Shown in pieces: positions 51,306 to 60,193 of a DNA stretch of 64,000 nt (positions are counted from its first letter, which is position 1; each line of letters opens with the position of its first letter). Under the pieces are notes generated by a model that did not search any database, was not told the origin of the DNA, and was given only the letters and a program-made list of their open reading frames with translations. A program made the translations under genes and the position numbers. The stretch is from Treponema sp. (lineage in GTDB: Bacteria > Spirochaetota > Spirochaetia > Treponematales > Treponemataceae), in contig JAGBGX010000008.1 in NCBI GenBank assembly GCA_017935745.1, positions 1-64,000 of the forward strand, given 5' to 3'.

Positions 51306-51575
51306 CTATTTTGCCATGTCAGGAATCTGCATCAGCACAGACCTGAAATAGGCTGACGAAGACTGGAACATCAGTCCGCCCAGCAGAAAAATAACAAGCA
51401 GAATCGTCAGGAATTTCGGAAGGAACGTAAGCGTCTGCTCCTGAATGGATGTTGTAGCCTGAAAAATGGCCACAATAAGCCCGACAACAAGCGCCGCTCC
51501 CAGGACAGGAGCGCACATCTTGAAAACCTGCCATATTCCGGACTGAATCAGCCCTTCTATTGCATTCAGCGACAT
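51306..51575 (-). CDS. fliQ: flagellar export protein FliQ
   Basis: An 89-residue protein with two membrane helices and the FliQ motif VGLIVAIFQATTSIQEQTL-TFLPK. Part of the FliPQR gate. Unusually it is separated from fliP by 169 bp of stem-loop-rich DNA, whereas these genes are normally adjacent. Confidence 0.94.
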   Translation of the reverse strand: MSLNAIEGLIQSGIWQVFKMCAPVLGAALVVGLIVAIFQATTSIQEQTLTFLPKFLTILLVIFLLGGLMFQSSSAYFRSVLMQIPDMAK

Positions 51576-51588
51576 CTGTTCCCCTCAT

Positions 51589-51690
51589 AAAAAGTCAATG
51601 AGAGAATATCAATTCTCGATTTGACTTTTTAAGTGCTTCCGCAATGCAATGAGGAAGCACAGTAGATAAGGAAGTTCGCAACGCGAACTT
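51589..51690. repeat. three consecutive stem-loops between fliP and fliQ
   Basis: Hairpin 1: AAAAAGTCAA (51589-51598) with TTGACTTTTT (51621-51630), enclosing GAGAAT/ATTCTC. Hairpin 2: GTGCTTCC (51633-51640) with GGAAGCAC (51653-51660). Hairpin 3: AAGTTCGC (51672-51679) with GCGAACTT (51683-51690). All stems are perfect. Hairpin 1 ends in a T run on both strands. They sit inside the flagellar operon and would affect read-through or mRNA decay. Confidence 0.75.
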
Positions 51691-51744
51691 GTGAATAAAA
51701 ACCGTGACGTCATTTTCGGCACAGTTTTTATTACACACTCCCTG

Positions 51745-52590
51745 CTATTTTATAACGCTGATAAAAAGCTGCTGCGTCAGAAGCCCCCATCCGTCCACCA
51801 GCACAAAAAGCATCAGCTTGAACGGCATGGAAATCTGGACAGGAGGAAGCATCATCATTCCCATGCTCATAAGGATGCTTGACACAACCATGTCGATTAC
51901 AATGAACGGAATATACAGCAGGATTCCGATTTTAAACGCAACAGTCAGCTCGTGCAGAATATACGCCGGAATCAAAATGTACGTGGGAACATCAGAAAGC
52001 GTGCCGGGCCTCTCAAGACGCGCCATGCTCATGAATGTCTTTATATAGGAAGTGTCATCCTGCATCTGCGAGTACATGAAAATGCGCAGCGGCGCCTCAG
52101 CCCGTTCATACGCTTCCGCCAAGGTAATCTCATTGTCTGACAGGGGCTTAAAGGAATCATCATACACCTGCGTAAACGTCGGCCACATGCAGAACAGAGT
52201 CATAAACAGGGCGATTCCATTCAGAACCGCCGTAGGAGGAACCTGCTGCAGCGAAAGGGCCCGCTTTATAAAGTCAAGCACAATTGAAAAGCGCAGGAAG
52301 CACGTTGTCAGTATAAAAATGCTGGGAGCAAGCGTAAGAACAGTCAGAAGCAGCAGAATCTGCACGCTGAAGGCAACTTCATTTCCTGAGCGAGGCGCGG
52401 TGGCTGAAAGCGAAATGTTCGGAAATCCGATGCCTGTCATTCTTCTGCTCATGCCGGCTGTCCCTTCGGAAGAGCCTTCCGGGAAATTCCGCGCGGACTG
52501 GGATGACAGGGGAAACAAGCAGGCTGCACAGACAAATGCCAGCGCAAGAATCCGCACAAGCCGCCTTTTTACAGACGAAGCGGCGCTCAT
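51745..52590 (-). CDS. fliP: flagellar export protein FliP
   Basis: A 281-residue protein with a cleavable-looking N-terminus (about 1-32, ending SSQSA) as in other FliP proteins. The family stretches SFIFILTTCFLRFSIV-type (here SIFILTTCFLRFSIVLDF), LFMTLFCMWPTF and MGMMMLPPVQISMPFKLMLF are present. Core of the export gate. Its start overlaps the fliO stop by 4 bp; on its 3' side lie the three stem-loops before fliQ. Confidence 0.95.
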   Translation of the reverse strand: MSAASSVKRRLVRILALAFVCAACLFPLSSQSARNFPEGSSEGTAGMSRRMTGIGFPNISLSATAPRSGNEVAFSVQILLLLTVLTLAPSIFILTTCFLRFSIVLDFIKRALSLQQVPPTAVLNGIALFMTLFCMWPTFTQVYDDSFKPLSDNEITLAEAYERAEAPLRIFMYSQMQDDTSYIKTFMSMARLERPGTLSDVPTYILIPAYILHELTVAFKIGILLYIPFIVIDMVVSSILMSMGMMMLPPVQISMPFKLMLFVLVDGWGLLTQQLFISVIK

Positions 52591-53246
52591 GTTTTTTCTC
52601 CGTCTGAAACACGCTTTTCCTTGAGCGACTGTATCAGGTTCATTGTTGACTCATCATACGCTGATTTTCCAGGCTTTTTTCCGCTTTTTGCAGAAGAACG
52701 GGCTTTCTGTCCCGGCATAAAAAGCTCAAGAATCTCTTCAAACGTCTTCGGCTTGGGCTTTGCGCTGTTCATGTCGGCATAGCGGTTCATGGCATCCACA
52801 AGATCCTTGTCATCTATGGTTTCCAGAAGCGAAACAGAGCTGTCGGAAACGCCAAGCACGTATGCCTTGTTCCAAAGGCTCACTATCTGCACAGACTTTC
52901 CTGCGCCAATCCCGACAGCCGACACCTTGCGCAAAAAGACTTCATCGCTGCCTTCCATTTCAGGATCGATTGATTTTTTCATAAAGCGGAACAGAAGGTA
53001 CAGGGCCGCAATGACAATGCCAAGGACAAGTATCATCCGCAGGAAAATCCAGACTCCGCTGACTGAAGCGCCGGCAGATGCTTCAGCTTCCGCCTGGTCA
53101 CCGGCAGCATCGAGGAGAATCTGGGATTCCTGAATCTGAGACTGCGTCTGGCTTTCAGGGCCGGAAACAGCTTCCTGCGCATAAACAGAAGAAAGCAGCA
53201 GCAGAATTCCTGCCGCCGCCATGCACTTCATTTTTGAGACTCTCAT
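52587..53246 (-). CDS. fliO: flagellar export protein FliO/FliZ
   Basis: A 219-residue protein with an N-terminal hydrophobic signal segment, a periplasmic glutamine-rich stretch, one membrane helix (about 80-103) and a cytoplasmic FliO domain with SVQIVSLWNKAYVLGVSDSSV. The basic tail (AKSGKKPGKSA) follows. FliO assists FliP assembly. The ATG at 53246 is tentative: GGGAGG lies unusually close; an ATG at 53231 is an alternative. Confidence 0.85.
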   Translation of the reverse strand: MRVSKMKCMAAAGILLLLSSVYAQEAVSGPESQTQSQIQESQILLDAAGDQAEAEASAGASVSGVWIFLRMILVLGIVIAALYLLFRFMKKSIDPEMEGSDEVFLRKVSAVGIGAGKSVQIVSLWNKAYVLGVSDSSVSLLETIDDKDLVDAMNRYADMNSAKPKPKTFEEILELFMPGQKARSSAKSGKKPGKSAYDESTMNLIQSLKEKRVSDGEKT

Positions 53247-53317
53247 TTCCTCCCGCCCGAACAAAAAGCAGCCTGAGCAATTCAAGTGACGAACGTTTCA
53301 GAGCCGCTGCCTTTATT

Positions 53318-54514
53318 CTACATCGAAGAAGCCACATGTTCAAGAGACGGAAGAATCTCTGTGACACGGACTCCAAAATTTTCATCAATAACGACAACCT
53401 CGCCTTTTGCTATCGGCTTATGGTTCACCAGAATGTCAACCGGCTCTCCGGCAAGCTTGTCAAGCTCGATAATCGTGCCTTCTCCCAGTCCGAGGATGTC
53501 CTTTATCGTTTTCTTGGTGCGGCCCAGCTCGACCGTCATTTCCATGAAAACGTCCATAATCAGGCCGATGTTTCCCTGCTCCCCGCTGGACAGCGACTGT
53601 GAAAAGGAAGGGAACTGAAGCGACTGGACGTTCGGCGGATTCTGCATGGACATTCCGCCCATCATTCCCATCTGAGGCTGCTGCATTCCCATCATGTTTC
53701 CCATAGGCATTCCTCCCGCCATTCCCATCTGGGGCTGCTGCATTCCCATCATGTTTCCGCCCATCATCGGCTGCTGTGTAAAGCCGCCGGCCGCAGCTCC
53801 CGCATTGGGCGCGCCGCCCATAGCAGACGCTTCCGGCGCAGGAGACGAAGAAGGAGCGGCCGCAGAGCCTCCGCCAAGCGCACGGGCCATGCCGTCCGCA
53901 ACAGAGCCGCTCACAGCTTCCCACAGCGTATACTGCTGCCCGGAAATGGTAAGCGGATATGTAAAGCATGCAAACGTTCCCTGAGGCATGCGGATCATGG
54001 CCTTAGGCTGCTTTACCGCCTCAGGAGGATTTGTCGCAAGGCCGGGCAGCTTTCCTGACTTGCTCAGCTCTGTGATTTCCGCGCCTGAGTGAGATGAAAT
54101 GACTTCTGAAATGACAGAAAGCCCCATGTCATCAAGGGCAGGATTCTCCTCCTGATTTATAAATCCGACAAGCTTTGACGCAAAGTCAGGATCAAGCAAA
54201 AACAGGTGATCGCCGCTGAGTCCTGCTGAATAGTCGGCCATAACAGCGACAACTTCCTCAGGCAGCTTTGCAAGCAGCTGATCGCGGCCGATTGCCTCAA
54301 CTGCGGGAGCTTCAGGAGAAGCTTCCTGCTGAGTCATGTTCTTGATGACTTCAGCGAGCTTGTCTTTTATTGTTCCCGCGAAAGTCTGCAGCGTCGCAAT
54401 GTCAATGCTCGCATCGGAACCTGACGAGAAGGAGCCTCCCGCACCAAGACCGCCGACATCTACGCCTGACAGCAATGCGTCAATTTCTTCCTGTGATATA
54501 GATCCTTCGCTCAT
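53318..54514 (-). CDS. fliY: flagellar switch protein FliY (FliN-type)
   Basis: A 398-residue C-ring protein. N-terminal [14 protein letters not shown] is a CheY-binding-like motif. A CheC-like central domain follows (about 70-215), then a methionine/glutamine/glycine-rich linker (about 220-300) containing a duplicated 19-residue unit with [10 protein letters not shown]. The FliN domain ends the protein (about 310-398), with [20 protein letters not shown] and [19 protein letters not shown]. It overlaps fliM by 4 bp. It functions in rotor switching and possibly CheY-P dephosphorylation. Confidence 0.93.
   Translation of the reverse strand: MSEGSISQEEIDALLSGVDVGGLGAGGSFSSGSDASIDIATLQTFAGTIKDKLAEVIKNMTQQEASPEAPAVEAIGRDQLLAKLPEEVVAVMADYSAGLSGDHLFLLDPDFASKLVGFINQEENPALDDMGLSVISEVISSHSGAEITELSKSGKLPGLATNPPEAVKQPKAMIRMPQGTFACFTYPLTISGQQYTLWEAVSGSVADGMARALGGGSAAAPSSSPAPEASAMGGAPNAGAAAGGFTQQPMMGGNMMGMQQPQMGMAGGMPMGNMMGMQQPQMGMMGGMSMQNPPNVQSLQFPSFSQSLSSGEQGNIGLIMDVFMEMTVELGRTKKTIKDILGLGEGTIIELDKLAGEPVDILVNHKPIAKGEVVVIDENFGVRVTEILPSLEHVASSM
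53664..53758 (-). repeat. 57-bp in-frame repeat unit within fliY
   Basis: Two nearly identical 38-base cores (from 53664 and from 53721) are spaced exactly 57 bp apart and encode [13 protein letters not shown]-type units in the FliY linker. The period is a whole number of codons, so copy-number change would preserve the frame. Confidence 0.7.
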
Positions 54515-55545
54515 AGGTCTTCGTCTCCTTCTGGTGTTAATTCCTCAAAATCTTCATTTTCTTGCTCGTCGATTCGTTCAATAATCTGCACGGCAACCTT
54601 TTTTCCCACAACGCCGGGCTGGCAGTAAAATTTCTTTTTGCTGCCGACGCTAAGCGAAAGCGGCTCTCCCACTTTTATCGAGTTGAGCCGTATGACATCG
54701 CCGGTCCGCAGCCTCAGGACATCCCGTATCGGAACATTTATGGAGCCGATTTCAGCAACAAGCTCCATTTCCACATCGGAAAGCTTTTCCTTGAGCGTCT
54801 CCAGATACTGAGTTGTAGAGCTTCTTCTGACTGAAGAGAACCAGAAAGAAGAAGACAGCTTGGAGACAATCGGCTCGATGGTAATGTACGGAATGCAGAT
54901 GTTCATCATGCCCGCTTCCTCGCCGATCTTTATTTCCAAGGTGACAAGAATGACCATTTCGCTCGGAGGAACAATCTGCGCAAACTGCGGGTTCGTTTCA
55001 ATCTGCTGGAGCCGCGGGCGCAGGTCAATCACCTGTGTCCAAGCCTCGCGCATATTCGCAAGAATGCGGACAATGATTCCTTCCATGACAGACTGCTCGA
55101 TGTCCGTCAGGTCGCGGTTCACTTTTCCGCCGGTGTCGCCCGAGCCGCCGAACAGACGGTCAATAATAATGAAGGTGATTTCCGGCGCAATCTCAAGCAC
55201 CGCGTTTCCCTTCAGCGGATCCATGTTGATGACTGCAAGCGTTGTCGGAGTCGGAATGGAGCGGATAAATTCCTCATACGTAAGCTGATCAACGGAAGCG
55301 ACATGAACGTGAACGAGCGTCCGCAGCTGCGCAGAAAGGCTTGTTGTTGTAAGACGGGCAAATGTCTCATGCATATTGGAAACAGTGCGTATCTGCTCCT
55401 TTGAGAATTTGTCCGGGCGACGGAAGTCGTAGATTTTTATGCGCCGGGTGTCAGTGACCGGCTTAAATTCATCTGCCTCGCTTTCGCCTGTGCTTATCGC
55501 CTGCAGCAGCTGGTCAATTTCATCCTGTGACAGAACCTCATTCAT
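54511..55545 (-). CDS. fliM: flagellar switch protein FliM
   Basis: A 344-residue C-ring protein. N-terminal [14 protein letters not shown] is the CheY-P docking motif. The middle CheC-like domain contains [19 protein letters not shown] with the GGxG loop. The C-terminal SpoA (FliN-like) domain contains [20 protein letters not shown]-type sequence. Torque and direction switching. 24 bp after fliL, overlapping fliY downstream. Confidence 0.96.
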   Translation of the reverse strand: MNEVLSQDEIDQLLQAISTGESEADEFKPVTDTRRIKIYDFRRPDKFSKEQIRTVSNMHETFARLTTTSLSAQLRTLVHVHVASVDQLTYEEFIRSIPTPTTLAVINMDPLKGNAVLEIAPEITFIIIDRLFGGSGDTGGKVNRDLTDIEQSVMEGIIVRILANMREAWTQVIDLRPRLQQIETNPQFAQIVPPSEMVILVTLEIKIGEEAGMMNICIPYITIEPIVSKLSSSFWFSSVRRSSTTQYLETLKEKLSDVEMELVAEIGSINVPIRDVLRLRTGDVIRLNSIKVGEPLSLSVGSKKKFYCQPGVVGKKVAVQIIERIDEQENEDFEELTPEGDEDL

Positions 55546-55569
55546 GCCTCATCCCACCTTGTTTTCAGC

Positions 55570-56124
55570 CTACTGCTGAATCACATCTTTTCCTGTAAAG
55601 CGGACGTCGCGGATCCGTGAGTTGCTCAGAATATCATCGTTGATCTGATCACGTATCTGCTGCCTCAGGACTTCCTCATTCTGCGGCCGCAAGTCTTCCA
55701 CTGTCTGCTCGGAAAAGAACCTTCTCAGGAAGTCTATGATTTCTATGCGCCGCTCCGTGATTTCTGTCGAGGCTGTCTTGTCGTCCTTCTTGTATCCGAG
55801 CGCTATGGTGACTGTCACGCTTGCAGGCACCGGGTCGCTTGTGGACGTGCGGATCTGGTCAAGCGATGTGTACCAGTCGTATGACTCCCGCTTTACCGTG
55901 TACTCCTCGCTCACCGGAATTGCCGCTGACGGCGTCTTTCCGCCCTTATTCAAAATAATGGTTGTAACCACTACAATAGTGACAATGAAAATGACAGCAG
56001 CAACGCCAATCAAAATAAATTTCAAGAGCTGAGGAAACGCATTCTTCAGGCCGCCTTTCTTGCCTGACGAAGACTCCGAGCCGATGTCATCGCCCAGGTC
56101 GTCTGCATTGCTTTCGTCTGCCAT
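55570..56124 (-). CDS. fliL: flagellar basal-body protein FliL
   Basis: A 184-residue single-pass membrane protein: acidic cytoplasmic N-terminus, membrane helix (about 33-57) and a periplasmic domain ending in FLRRFFSEQTVEDLRPQNEEVLR (in parts) as in FliL. FliL surrounds and supports the stator. A sigma-28-like site lies at 56161-56187 in the 72-bp gap after motB. Confidence 0.9.
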   Translation of the reverse strand: MADESNADDLGDDIGSESSSGKKGGLKNAFPQLLKFILIGVAAVIFIVTIVVVTTIILNKGGKTPSAAIPVSEEYTVKRESYDWYTSLDQIRTSTSDPVPASVTVTIALGYKKDDKTASTEITERRIEIIDFLRRFFSEQTVEDLRPQNEEVLRQQIRDQINDDILSNSRIRDVRFTGKDVIQQ

Positions 56125-56160
56125 AAAATCCTCCCGAATTCTAAAGTCTTCTCGTTATTC

Positions 56161-56187
56161 TTATCGGAATTTTTACTTGTTATATTA
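56161..56187 (-). promoter_or_regulatory. weak sigma-28-like site before fliL
   Basis: On the minus strand TAAT (56187-56184), 15 bp, then TCCGATAA (56168-56161). The -10 differs from GCCGATAA at one base and the -35 from TAAA at one base, with exact N15 spacing. It would allow internal transcription of fliL and downstream genes. Confidence 0.4.
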
Positions 56188-56196
56188 ACACAACTT

Positions 56197-56916
56197 TCAA
56201 AAATGCCCGTCATCCAAAACGATTATGTCCACGCGGCGGTTGTATGCCCTGCCTTCCGCAGTGTCATTGCTGAATTTCGGGCGCGTGTCTGCGTATCCGG
56301 CTATGGAAAACTGGTTTTCATTCACGCCGAAGTCAGCCAGACAATGAAGGACATTTGCCGCCCGGTCTGCGGAAAGCTCCCAGTTGCTTTCATACGGCCC
56401 GGAAGGATCCACCGGCTGATTGTCGGTATGGCCTTCAATCCGCCACCGCCGTCCTGCCACTTCGGGAGCCGCAAAAAACTGGGCAAGCCGCAGCAGCGTC
56501 TCACGGGACTCCTCTATGTTCAGCTCCGCGCTTCCCTCTTCAAAGAATGCATCTGATGCCAGAGAAATGATAAGCCCGCGCTCATCGCTTGTAATAGTCA
56601 CCTTGTTTGACTTGACTTCAGGAGTGAAGCTTGAGACAGCCTTTTTCATGGCAGGGCCGAGCGCCTTTCCTTTTTCAAGGGACGGAAGCGCGCTGACAAC
56701 GTTTCCGAGGTTCGCAAGGCTTCCCGGGCTGACAGAAATTCCGCCGCCCTGGTTATTGTTTGCAAGGGAAGCCTGAAGCGCAGCCATCTGCACAGCGTCA
56801 GACTCAGAAGGATCATAGAGCATGACGAAAAAGCAGAGCATCAGGGTAATCATGTCGCCGTATGTGCCTTGCCACGCAGTTGACGGCTTGTCAGGTTCTT
56901 TTTTTTCTTTTGCCAT
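56197..56916 (-). CDS. motB: flagellar stator protein MotB
   Basis: A 239-residue stator subunit. The membrane helix begins with the ion-binding aspartate in [17 protein letters not shown] plug/linker region follows, and the C-terminal OmpA-like peptidoglycan-binding domain shows IEGHTDNQP and [10 protein letters not shown] and ends [13 protein letters not shown]. The GDMITL context resembles stators of several spirochaetes; ion choice cannot be read from it. 15 bp after motA. Confidence 0.94.
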   Translation of the reverse strand: MAKEKKEPDKPSTAWQGTYGDMITLMLCFFVMLYDPSESDAVQMAALQASLANNNQGGGISVSPGSLANLGNVVSALPSLEKGKALGPAMKKAVSSFTPEVKSNKVTITSDERGLIISLASDAFFEEGSAELNIEESRETLLRLAQFFAAPEVAGRRWRIEGHTDNQPVDPSGPYESNWELSADRAANVLHCLADFGVNENQFSIAGYADTRPKFSNDTAEGRAYNRRVDIIVLDDGHF

Positions 56917-56931
56917 TGAAACAGCTCCCGC

Positions 56932-57714
56932 CTAGTCTTTCAGGATGTCGGCTTCAATAGCCTTGCGCGACTTGGGATCAAGGTACGTAAGAAGCTTCTG
57001 TCCGAGCACGCGCGGATTGTCTCCGGCCTGAATCGAAAGAATTCCTTCCAGAACCATTTCCTTTACGTTCATTTCGCAGCTGTTCTGATAGATAAGCTTC
57101 TGCGCCAAAGGCCCGAACAGCCAGTTTGCAAGCATGGAGCCGTACAATGTTGTAATAAGGGCAACAGCCATGTTCGGTCCGAGGGAGCTTTTGTCCTCCA
57201 GGTTGCGGAGCATTCCGATAAGTCCGATAACAGTTCCCATCATTCCGAATCCGGGCGCAAAGCCCGCCCACTGGATAACGATGTTCGCCCATGACATGTG
57301 GCGGCTTTCTGCCTGCGCCATCTCATTTTCAAGGATTGAGCGGATTGCTGTTCCGTCATTTCCGTCAACCATGAGACGAAGCCCTTCCTTCAGGAACGCA
57401 TCATCAAGATCGTCAAGGCCTTCCTCAAGCGCAAGGATTCCCTCGCGCCGGGCTTTTTCGCTCAGTGAAACCATATTCTGAACTGTCGTCTTTTCCCCGT
57501 AGTCATACGTTTTAAAGCAGCGCCCGATAATGCCGAACAGCCCCAGAACCTGGTTCATAGGCGCGCAGATCCACAAAGAAAAATAAGAGCCGCCGATAGT
57601 AACAAAGACAGACGGAATATCAATAATTCCCATAAGGGAGCCGCCGGAAGTAAAAACACCGACGCACATCATTGCCAGTCCGCCCAAAAATCCTATCAGA
57701 GTAGCTATATCCAT
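56932..57714 (-). CDS. motA: flagellar stator protein MotA
   Basis: A 260-residue protein with four membrane helices, the cytoplasmic loop with charged residues (EKARREGILALEEGL) that contacts FliG, and the conserved helix APGFGMMGTVIGLIGML preceding AVALITTLYGSMLANWL. Pairs with MotB to form the ion channel powering rotation. It follows flbD by 24 bp. Confidence 0.95.
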   Translation of the reverse strand: MDIATLIGFLGGLAMMCVGVFTSGGSLMGIIDIPSVFVTIGGSYFSLWICAPMNQVLGLFGIIGRCFKTYDYGEKTTVQNMVSLSEKARREGILALEEGLDDLDDAFLKEGLRLMVDGNDGTAIRSILENEMAQAESRHMSWANIVIQWAGFAPGFGMMGTVIGLIGMLRNLEDKSSLGPNMAVALITTLYGSMLANWLFGPLAQKLIYQNSCEMNVKEMVLEGILSIQAGDNPRVLGQKLLTYLDPKSRKAIEADILKD

Positions 57715-57738
57715 TTTTTCCTCCCGATTGCACAGAAA

Positions 57739-57930
57739 TCACAGTTCCTGCATGCCGATTTTTTTTCTATATGAAACAATTTTCTCTATAATTTCTTCCG
57801 GAGAATCCTTGACGACAATTTTTTTTCCAGACAGAAGCGTCAGCGTCAGATCCGGGTTCTGCTCCATGCACTCAACCTGATGCGGATTGACCCAGTACTT
57901 TTTTCCATTCAGGCGCGTTACTTCTATCAT
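57739..57930 (-). CDS. flbD: flagellar protein FlbD
   Basis: A 63-residue protein typical of FlbD/SwrD: MIEVTRLNGKKYWVNPHQVE at the N-terminus and a C-terminal KIVVKDSPEEIIEKIVSYRKK. SwrD in Bacillus raises flagellar power through the stator, which fits its place just before motAB. It usually follows flgE directly; here 3.5 kb of unrelated genes separates them. Confidence 0.92.
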   Translation of the reverse strand: MIEVTRLNGKKYWVNPHQVECMEQNPDLTLTLLSGKKIVVKDSPEEIIEKIVSYRKKIGMQEL

Positions 57931-58098
57931 ATTCTACTATAATGAACTGTAAAAGGTGAATCGTCAAGTACGTTAGACGATTTTGAACCAAAAAATGCAG
58001 CTGTTTTTCTTATCGGAACTATTTTCAGAAAAGATAAATTTCCGTTAAATGCATAAAAAAAAGAGAACAAAGAGCCTGTTATGCGTTACACTGAAGGT
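57931..58098. promoter_or_regulatory. divergent control region between flbD and the two-component system
   Basis: On the minus side TTGACG (57967-57962) with 17 bp then CATTAT (57944-57939) may start the flbD-motAB operon. An inverted repeat AATCGTC-N10-GACGATT (57959-57965, 57976-57982) overlaps that -35. A TCCGATAA-like box lies at 58017-58010 on the minus strand without a matching -35. No clear promoter was found for the plus-strand regulator. Confidence 0.35.
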
Positions 58099-58809
58099 AT
58101 GAAAGCAAGCATTCTTGTCATAGAAGACGTTCCCGAGATGGCAGACCTTATCTGCATGTACCTGAGAAACGCCGGATTCGAGCCGCTGCCGCTTGACACT
58201 GCCGAAAAGGCGCAGGAACAGATCAGCGGCGGATATGAGCCTTCGCTGGTTCTCCTTGACTTAAACCTTCCCGGCATGAGCGGATTCGACTTTCTCAAGT
58301 CGTTCCGGAAAACATGCAGGGCGACTATTCCTGTCATTGTTGTTTCCGCCAGGGACGATGACGAGGACATCATAAAAGGGCTCGGACTGGGAGCCGATGA
58401 ATTTGTCACAAAACCGTTCAGCCCCAAGGTGCTTGTGGCACGGGTCCAGGCAAAGCTTGCCCGGCTGCTGGAAACAGAGGCTTCTGTTGAAGAGACGATA
58501 CGGTTCGGGCCGTACACGCTTTTGTGCAACAGCTGCGTCCTCAAGAAAGGAGCTGAAAAAATTCCTCTTTCTGCAAAGGAATACGAAGTGCTGGAATTCC
58601 TTGCGCGCAGCAGCGGAACGCCGGTCACGCCGGAGCAGATATTCAGGGGCGTGTGGAAGTCGCACTTTGGCGATGTGACGGCAGTCGGCGTGTATGTCCA
58701 GCGGCTCAGAAAAAAAATCGAGACAAACCCAGCCGCTCCGCAGTACATAACAACGCAGTTCGGCATGGGATACCAGTTCAATGCGAATCCGGCAGACGGA
58801 AACAGCTAG
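58099..58809 (+). CDS. OmpR-family response regulator
   Basis: A 236-residue regulator. The receiver domain has the acidic pocket Glu9-Asp10, phosphoacceptor Asp54 in VLLDLNLPG and Lys105 in FVTKPF. The winged-helix domain ends the protein, with LSAKEYEVLEFLARSSGTPV and YVQRLRKKIETNP. The ATG at 58099 gives the family N-terminus; an in-frame ATG at 58081 is possible. It forms a two-gene system with the overlapping or adjacent kinase gene. Located between flagellar genes, but targets unknown. Confidence 0.92.
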   Translation: MKASILVIEDVPEMADLICMYLRNAGFEPLPLDTAEKAQEQISGGYEPSLVLLDLNLPGMSGFDFLKSFRKTCRATIPVIVVSARDDDEDIIKGLGLGADEFVTKPFSPKVLVARVQAKLARLLETEASVEETIRFGPYTLLCNSCVLKKGAEKIPLSAKEYEVLEFLARSSGTPVTPEQIFRGVWKSHFGDVTAVGVYVQRLRKKIETNPAAPQYITTQFGMGYQFNANPADGNS

Positions 58810-58822
58810 GCAGATACTCCGC

Positions 58823-60193
58823 ATGAAAATCAAGAACCAAATTTCTGTCTTCATTATCGGAATCATAACGCTTCCTGTGCTGACGATGGCGCTCTTTCCC
58901 CTTCAGGCATACATGACATCTGCGCAGCGGTTCCTGATGAAAGGATACGATGAAATCAAGCTGATAAACGAAGCAGGACTGTCTGAGGACGAGTGGAAGC
59001 TGATCCGGCGGTATGCTGAAACAGTTCCGCCGAGATTCCAGTTCATTATCGTTTACAGGCAGAAAGCTGTCATGTCCACAATGCCTGAAATTGCGGCAGG
59101 CTCTCCCTGCGCGATGGAAGACATCCTTGCGCTTGTGAGCCGTACAAATGATTCCTATGACTACCAGTTCCAGTCCATTCCGTCTGCGCCTCAGTCCGGG
59201 GCGGAAGGAAAAGCAGAGCCGGCAGGAACCGTCATCAGCCGCTACATCCCGAAATGGAAAAAATCCCCTCACAGGATTCCGAAATTCTTCATTCCCGCGC
59301 TTCTTGTGATTGCCGTCTTTGAGGCATTCTCAATCACAGTAATCATTCTCATTGCAAAGTCAATTTCACGCTCCATAGAAATGCTGCAGCAGTCAGCGCA
59401 AAAAATCGCGGGCGGAGACCTTGAAACAAAAATCGAGATTCCTGCAAAAAGAAGCGCAAACGAAATCACCTGCCTTCAGGAGGATCTGGAGGCAATGAAG
59501 AATTCGCTCAAGGAAGACCAGCAGCGCCGCTCGCGGTTTATAATGGGAATCAGCCACGACCTGAGGACTCCAGTCGCGCTGATAAAAGGATATGCGGAAG
59601 CGATTTCAGACGGCGTTGCAAGCAGCGCAGACATCATGCAGAAGTCGCTTTCAATAATCAGCGCAAAGGCCGAACAGCTTGAGTCGATGATTGACGATCT
59701 CATCAACTACGTGAAGCTGAACAACGCGGAATGGAAAAATGCCCGCGAGCCGGTTGAAATACGCTCTTTCCTTGAGGAATGCGCAGCAGGCATGGTTCTG
59801 GCGGCACAGGTGTACAGGCGCAGCTTCTTCACTTCAATAACGCTGGACAGCCAGAGCGTGCTGATGGACAGGAAGCTGTTTTCCCGGGCGCTGGAAAACC
59901 TGTTCGGGAATGCCCTGCGCTACACACGGGACGGGGACTCCGTTTTTCTTGAGGCCTGGAACACAGCGGAAGGAAAGGCCGCAGTCTGCATACGGGACAC
60001 CGGCATCGGAATTCCTGAAGGCGATCTTGAAAAAGTCTTTGAGCCGTTCTTCCGCGCAACAAATTCACGGCGGGAAAACGGAATGGGAATCGGGCTTTCT
60101 GTAGTCAGGCAGATAGTCAGCTCCCACGGCTGGGACATCGCTGTAAAATCTGAAGCCGGAAAGGGAACCGCGTTTACAATAACCATGAGCTGA
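58823..60193 (+). CDS. membrane sensor histidine kinase
   Basis: A 456-residue kinase. Two membrane helices (about 7-30 and 155-178) enclose a 120-residue extracytoplasmic sensor. A HAMP linker follows (about 178-235), then HisKA with phosphoacceptor His245 in GISHDLRTP, and HATPase_c with ENLFGNALRYT, DTGIGIPEG, FEPFFRA and GMGIGLSVV. The ATG at 58823 fits the usual MK-start; an earlier in-frame ATG at 58781 would overlap the regulator. Its 3' end overlaps convergent miaA by 20 bp. The signal sensed is unknown. Confidence 0.9.
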   Translation: MKIKNQISVFIIGIITLPVLTMALFPLQAYMTSAQRFLMKGYDEIKLINEAGLSEDEWKLIRRYAETVPPRFQFIIVYRQKAVMSTMPEIAAGSPCAMEDILALVSRTNDSYDYQFQSIPSAPQSGAEGKAEPAGTVISRYIPKWKKSPHRIPKFFIPALLVIAVFEAFSITVIILIAKSISRSIEMLQQSAQKIAGGDLETKIEIPAKRSANEITCLQEDLEAMKNSLKEDQQRRSRFIMGISHDLRTPVALIKGYAEAISDGVASSADIMQKSLSIISAKAEQLESMIDDLINYVKLNNAEWKNAREPVEIRSFLEECAAGMVLAAQVYRRSFFTSITLDSQSVLMDRKLFSRALENLFGNALRYTRDGDSVFLEAWNTAEGKAAVCIRDTGIGIPEGDLEKVFEPFFRATNSRRENGMGIGLSVVRQIVSSHGWDIAVKSEAGKGTAFTITMS

